A DNA stretch of 22,623 bases. It comes from Silene noctiflora (lineage: Eukaryota > Streptophyta > Magnoliopsida > Caryophyllales > Caryophyllaceae). Positions 21,323 to 22,623 of the stretch are shown piece after piece. Position numbers and translations under genes: made by a program. Where the stretch lies: the NCBI GenBank assembly GCA_009801015.1, contig VHZZ01001731.1:50458-73080 (forward strand). The letters are read 5' to 3'. Positions within the stretch are counted from its first letter, which is position 1. Each line of letters opens with the position of its first letter. The notes beneath the pieces are model-generated. The model saw only the letters and a program-made list of their open reading frames with translations, did not search any database and was not told the origin of the DNA.

Positions 21323-22433
21323 ATGGTAAACTCTTTCAAAACCCCATCTCTATTTCATCTTCCTAAGCTCTTTTACGTATTGGGTTCTTTTCGTTTCCGT
21401 AAATTTTCATCAAAATCCAATCTTTACCCCTTTTTTAATTGCAATACTAATACTAGCCCTAATATTAACGATGCTGTTAGTGTTAGTGTTGTTTCAAAAG
21501 TTTGTGATATTATTAGCAACGACTTTCCATTGAGAATCAGCTCTGAATTGATTCGTTTATTCCCCAAATTAACGCCCAATGGTGTGGAAAGTATAATTAA
21601 TGTTCATACCGATACTAGGTTAGTCTTGCAGTTTTTTTATTGGCTTTCGAAGAGGCCGTGGTATCAACATGATTTTAAGTGTTATGTTGCCATGTTGAAT
21701 AGGCTTGTGTCTGATTCTCATTTTGATGATGCCGATCATGTTAAGATTTTGATTGTTAAAGCTTTTAGGGATAGAGATGAGCTTAAGAGGGTTTTGGATT
21801 ATTTGACCGAGATTGGTGGGAGGGGTCTTAGGATTAGTTTGTATAGTGGCAATACATTGTTACTCGCGCTGTCAAAATTCGATATGGTGGGCAATGCCTG
21901 CAATGTGTATCTTGAGATGGTGTCGAGTGGGGTTGGGTTGAATTTGTTGACGTTGAATACTATGATTAATATGTTTTGTAAGAAAGGGAGACTTCGGAGT
22001 GCTGAGGTGGGTTTAGGGAAGATTTATCGGCTTGGTATGAGTCCGGATGATTTTACATATACTTCTTTGATTCTTGGGCATTGTAGGAACCGTAATGTAG
22101 AGGGTGCCTTCAGGTTGTTTAGGAGGATGGTGGAAGATAAATGTCAACCGAATTCTGTGACTTATAGTACTTTGATCAATGGGCTTTGCAATGACGGTAG
22201 GACTAGTGAAGCATTGGGCATGCGTAGGGAAATGTTAGACAGAGGGATTGAACCCACTGTTTATACATATACCGTTCCAATTGTCAAGTTGTGCGAGGAT
22301 GGTCGAGTTGAAGACGCTTTTAAACTTGTTGGGGCCATGTGGAGAAGAGGTTGTCATCCTAATGTACATACGTATACTGCCCTTATTAGTGGCTGATGCT
22401 GTGCTGGTATCCTCAAGGTTGCCATTGGGTTCT
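21323..22433 (+). pseudogene. P-class PPR gene, 5' part, broken by a stop codon and an LTR insertion
   Basis: PPR proteins bind organelle RNA in a sequence-specific way for processing, stability or translation. The open frame 21323-22396 (357 aa) begins with a basic, Ser/Phe-rich leader ending RFRKFSS, which suggests import to mitochondria. Exact 35-residue PPR motifs follow at 173-207, 208-242, 243-277, 278-312 and 313-347, with typical TYSTLINGLC-type cores. The sixth motif starts (VHTYTALISG) and meets TGA at 22394-22396. Reading on in the same frame gives CCAGILKVAIGF, which is normal PPR continuation, so the TGA looks like a nonsense change (probably from a Leu codon). At 22434 an LTR begins. 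Family members usually have many more repeats. No intron is seen, as usual for this family. A shortened 357-aa product cannot be excluded. Confidence 0.85.
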
Positions 22434-22623
22434 GTTAAAATACCAGCTGTACACAAGCTGGATCACTTAGTATAATTAGTTAACCTTAGTTAGTTATAAC
22501 TAATTACACCTCATGTAAAGACTAACTATAGTTAGTTATATAATTGTATATATAGTTCTTAACTACATGTAACAAACTACAACTAATCATAATAACAAAT
22601 TCATTTCTATTTACTCTTGGATT
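22434..22623 (+). mobile_element. Start of an LTR (probably Ty1/Copia) inserted in the PPR gene
   Basis: PPR-like sequence stops at 22433 and TGTTAAAATACC begins, a usual Copia-type LTR start. Downstream are a TATATATA box at 22547-22554 and the A-rich AATAACAAATTCATTTC-type sequence seen in such LTRs, which suggests plus orientation. A 14-bp palindrome TTAGTTATAACTAA is at 22490-22503. The element runs off the right edge, so whether it is a solo LTR or a full element is unknown. GGTTC (22429-22433) would be the 5-bp target duplication to look for. Confidence 0.65.

Noticed and set aside
22235..22475. Minus and alternative-frame open frames at the PPR end
   Set aside because: They are shadows of the PPR frame and run into the LTR.

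Overview
This is nuclear DNA from a flowering plant, almost certainly a eudicot. The two intact genes are split by GT-AG introns, the non-coding DNA is AT-rich, and plant-type transposable elements are common (LTR retrotransposons, Stowaway-like MITEs, tRNA-derived SINEs). The left-hand LTR, with its repeated ACTCGATCGAGT palindromes, resembles elements I associate with Caryophyllales. That placement is a weak inference, not something shown by the sequence.

Layout. Bases 1-1392 hold the end of an LTR retrotransposon on the minus strand: a primer-binding site at 51-62 and a complete LTR at 66-1392. Its internal region lies off the left edge. Bases 1393-2600 are intergenic, with eroded coding-like sequence on the minus strand. 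Bases 2850-15366 are a complete eight-exon gene for the nuclear pore protein NUP133 (1,322 aa by my joining of the exons). Its introns are swollen by local tandem duplications: an eight-unit array of about 214-229 bp and a second three-copy array in intron 1, and a three-copy array of about 145 bp in intron 6. A convergent gene on the minus strand (16305-19640, six exons, 260 aa) encodes a chloroplast fibrillin of the FBN3 (PAP4/PAP5) type. Its first intron carries two Stowaway-like MITEs and a SINE-like insertion. A short element with 17-bp perfect inverted ends sits where its promoter or 5'UTR should be. Bases 19802-21322 contain a long-armed MITE whose right arm was later hit by a SINE with a perfect 14-bp target duplication. 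Bases 21323-22433 are the first part of a mitochondrial-type PPR gene. It is broken by an in-frame TGA inside its sixth repeat and then by an LTR that starts at 22434 and runs off the right edge.

The genes do not form a pathway. NUP133 is a scaffold nucleoporin, FBN3 a plastid lipid-associated protein, and the PPR an organelle RNA-binding protein. I found no defence, biosynthetic or other new multi-gene system. The interest lies in structure: palindrome arrays spaced at about two helical turns in the LTR, very recent tandem duplication within an essential gene's intron, nested transposons that can be ordered in time, and a recently killed PPR gene.
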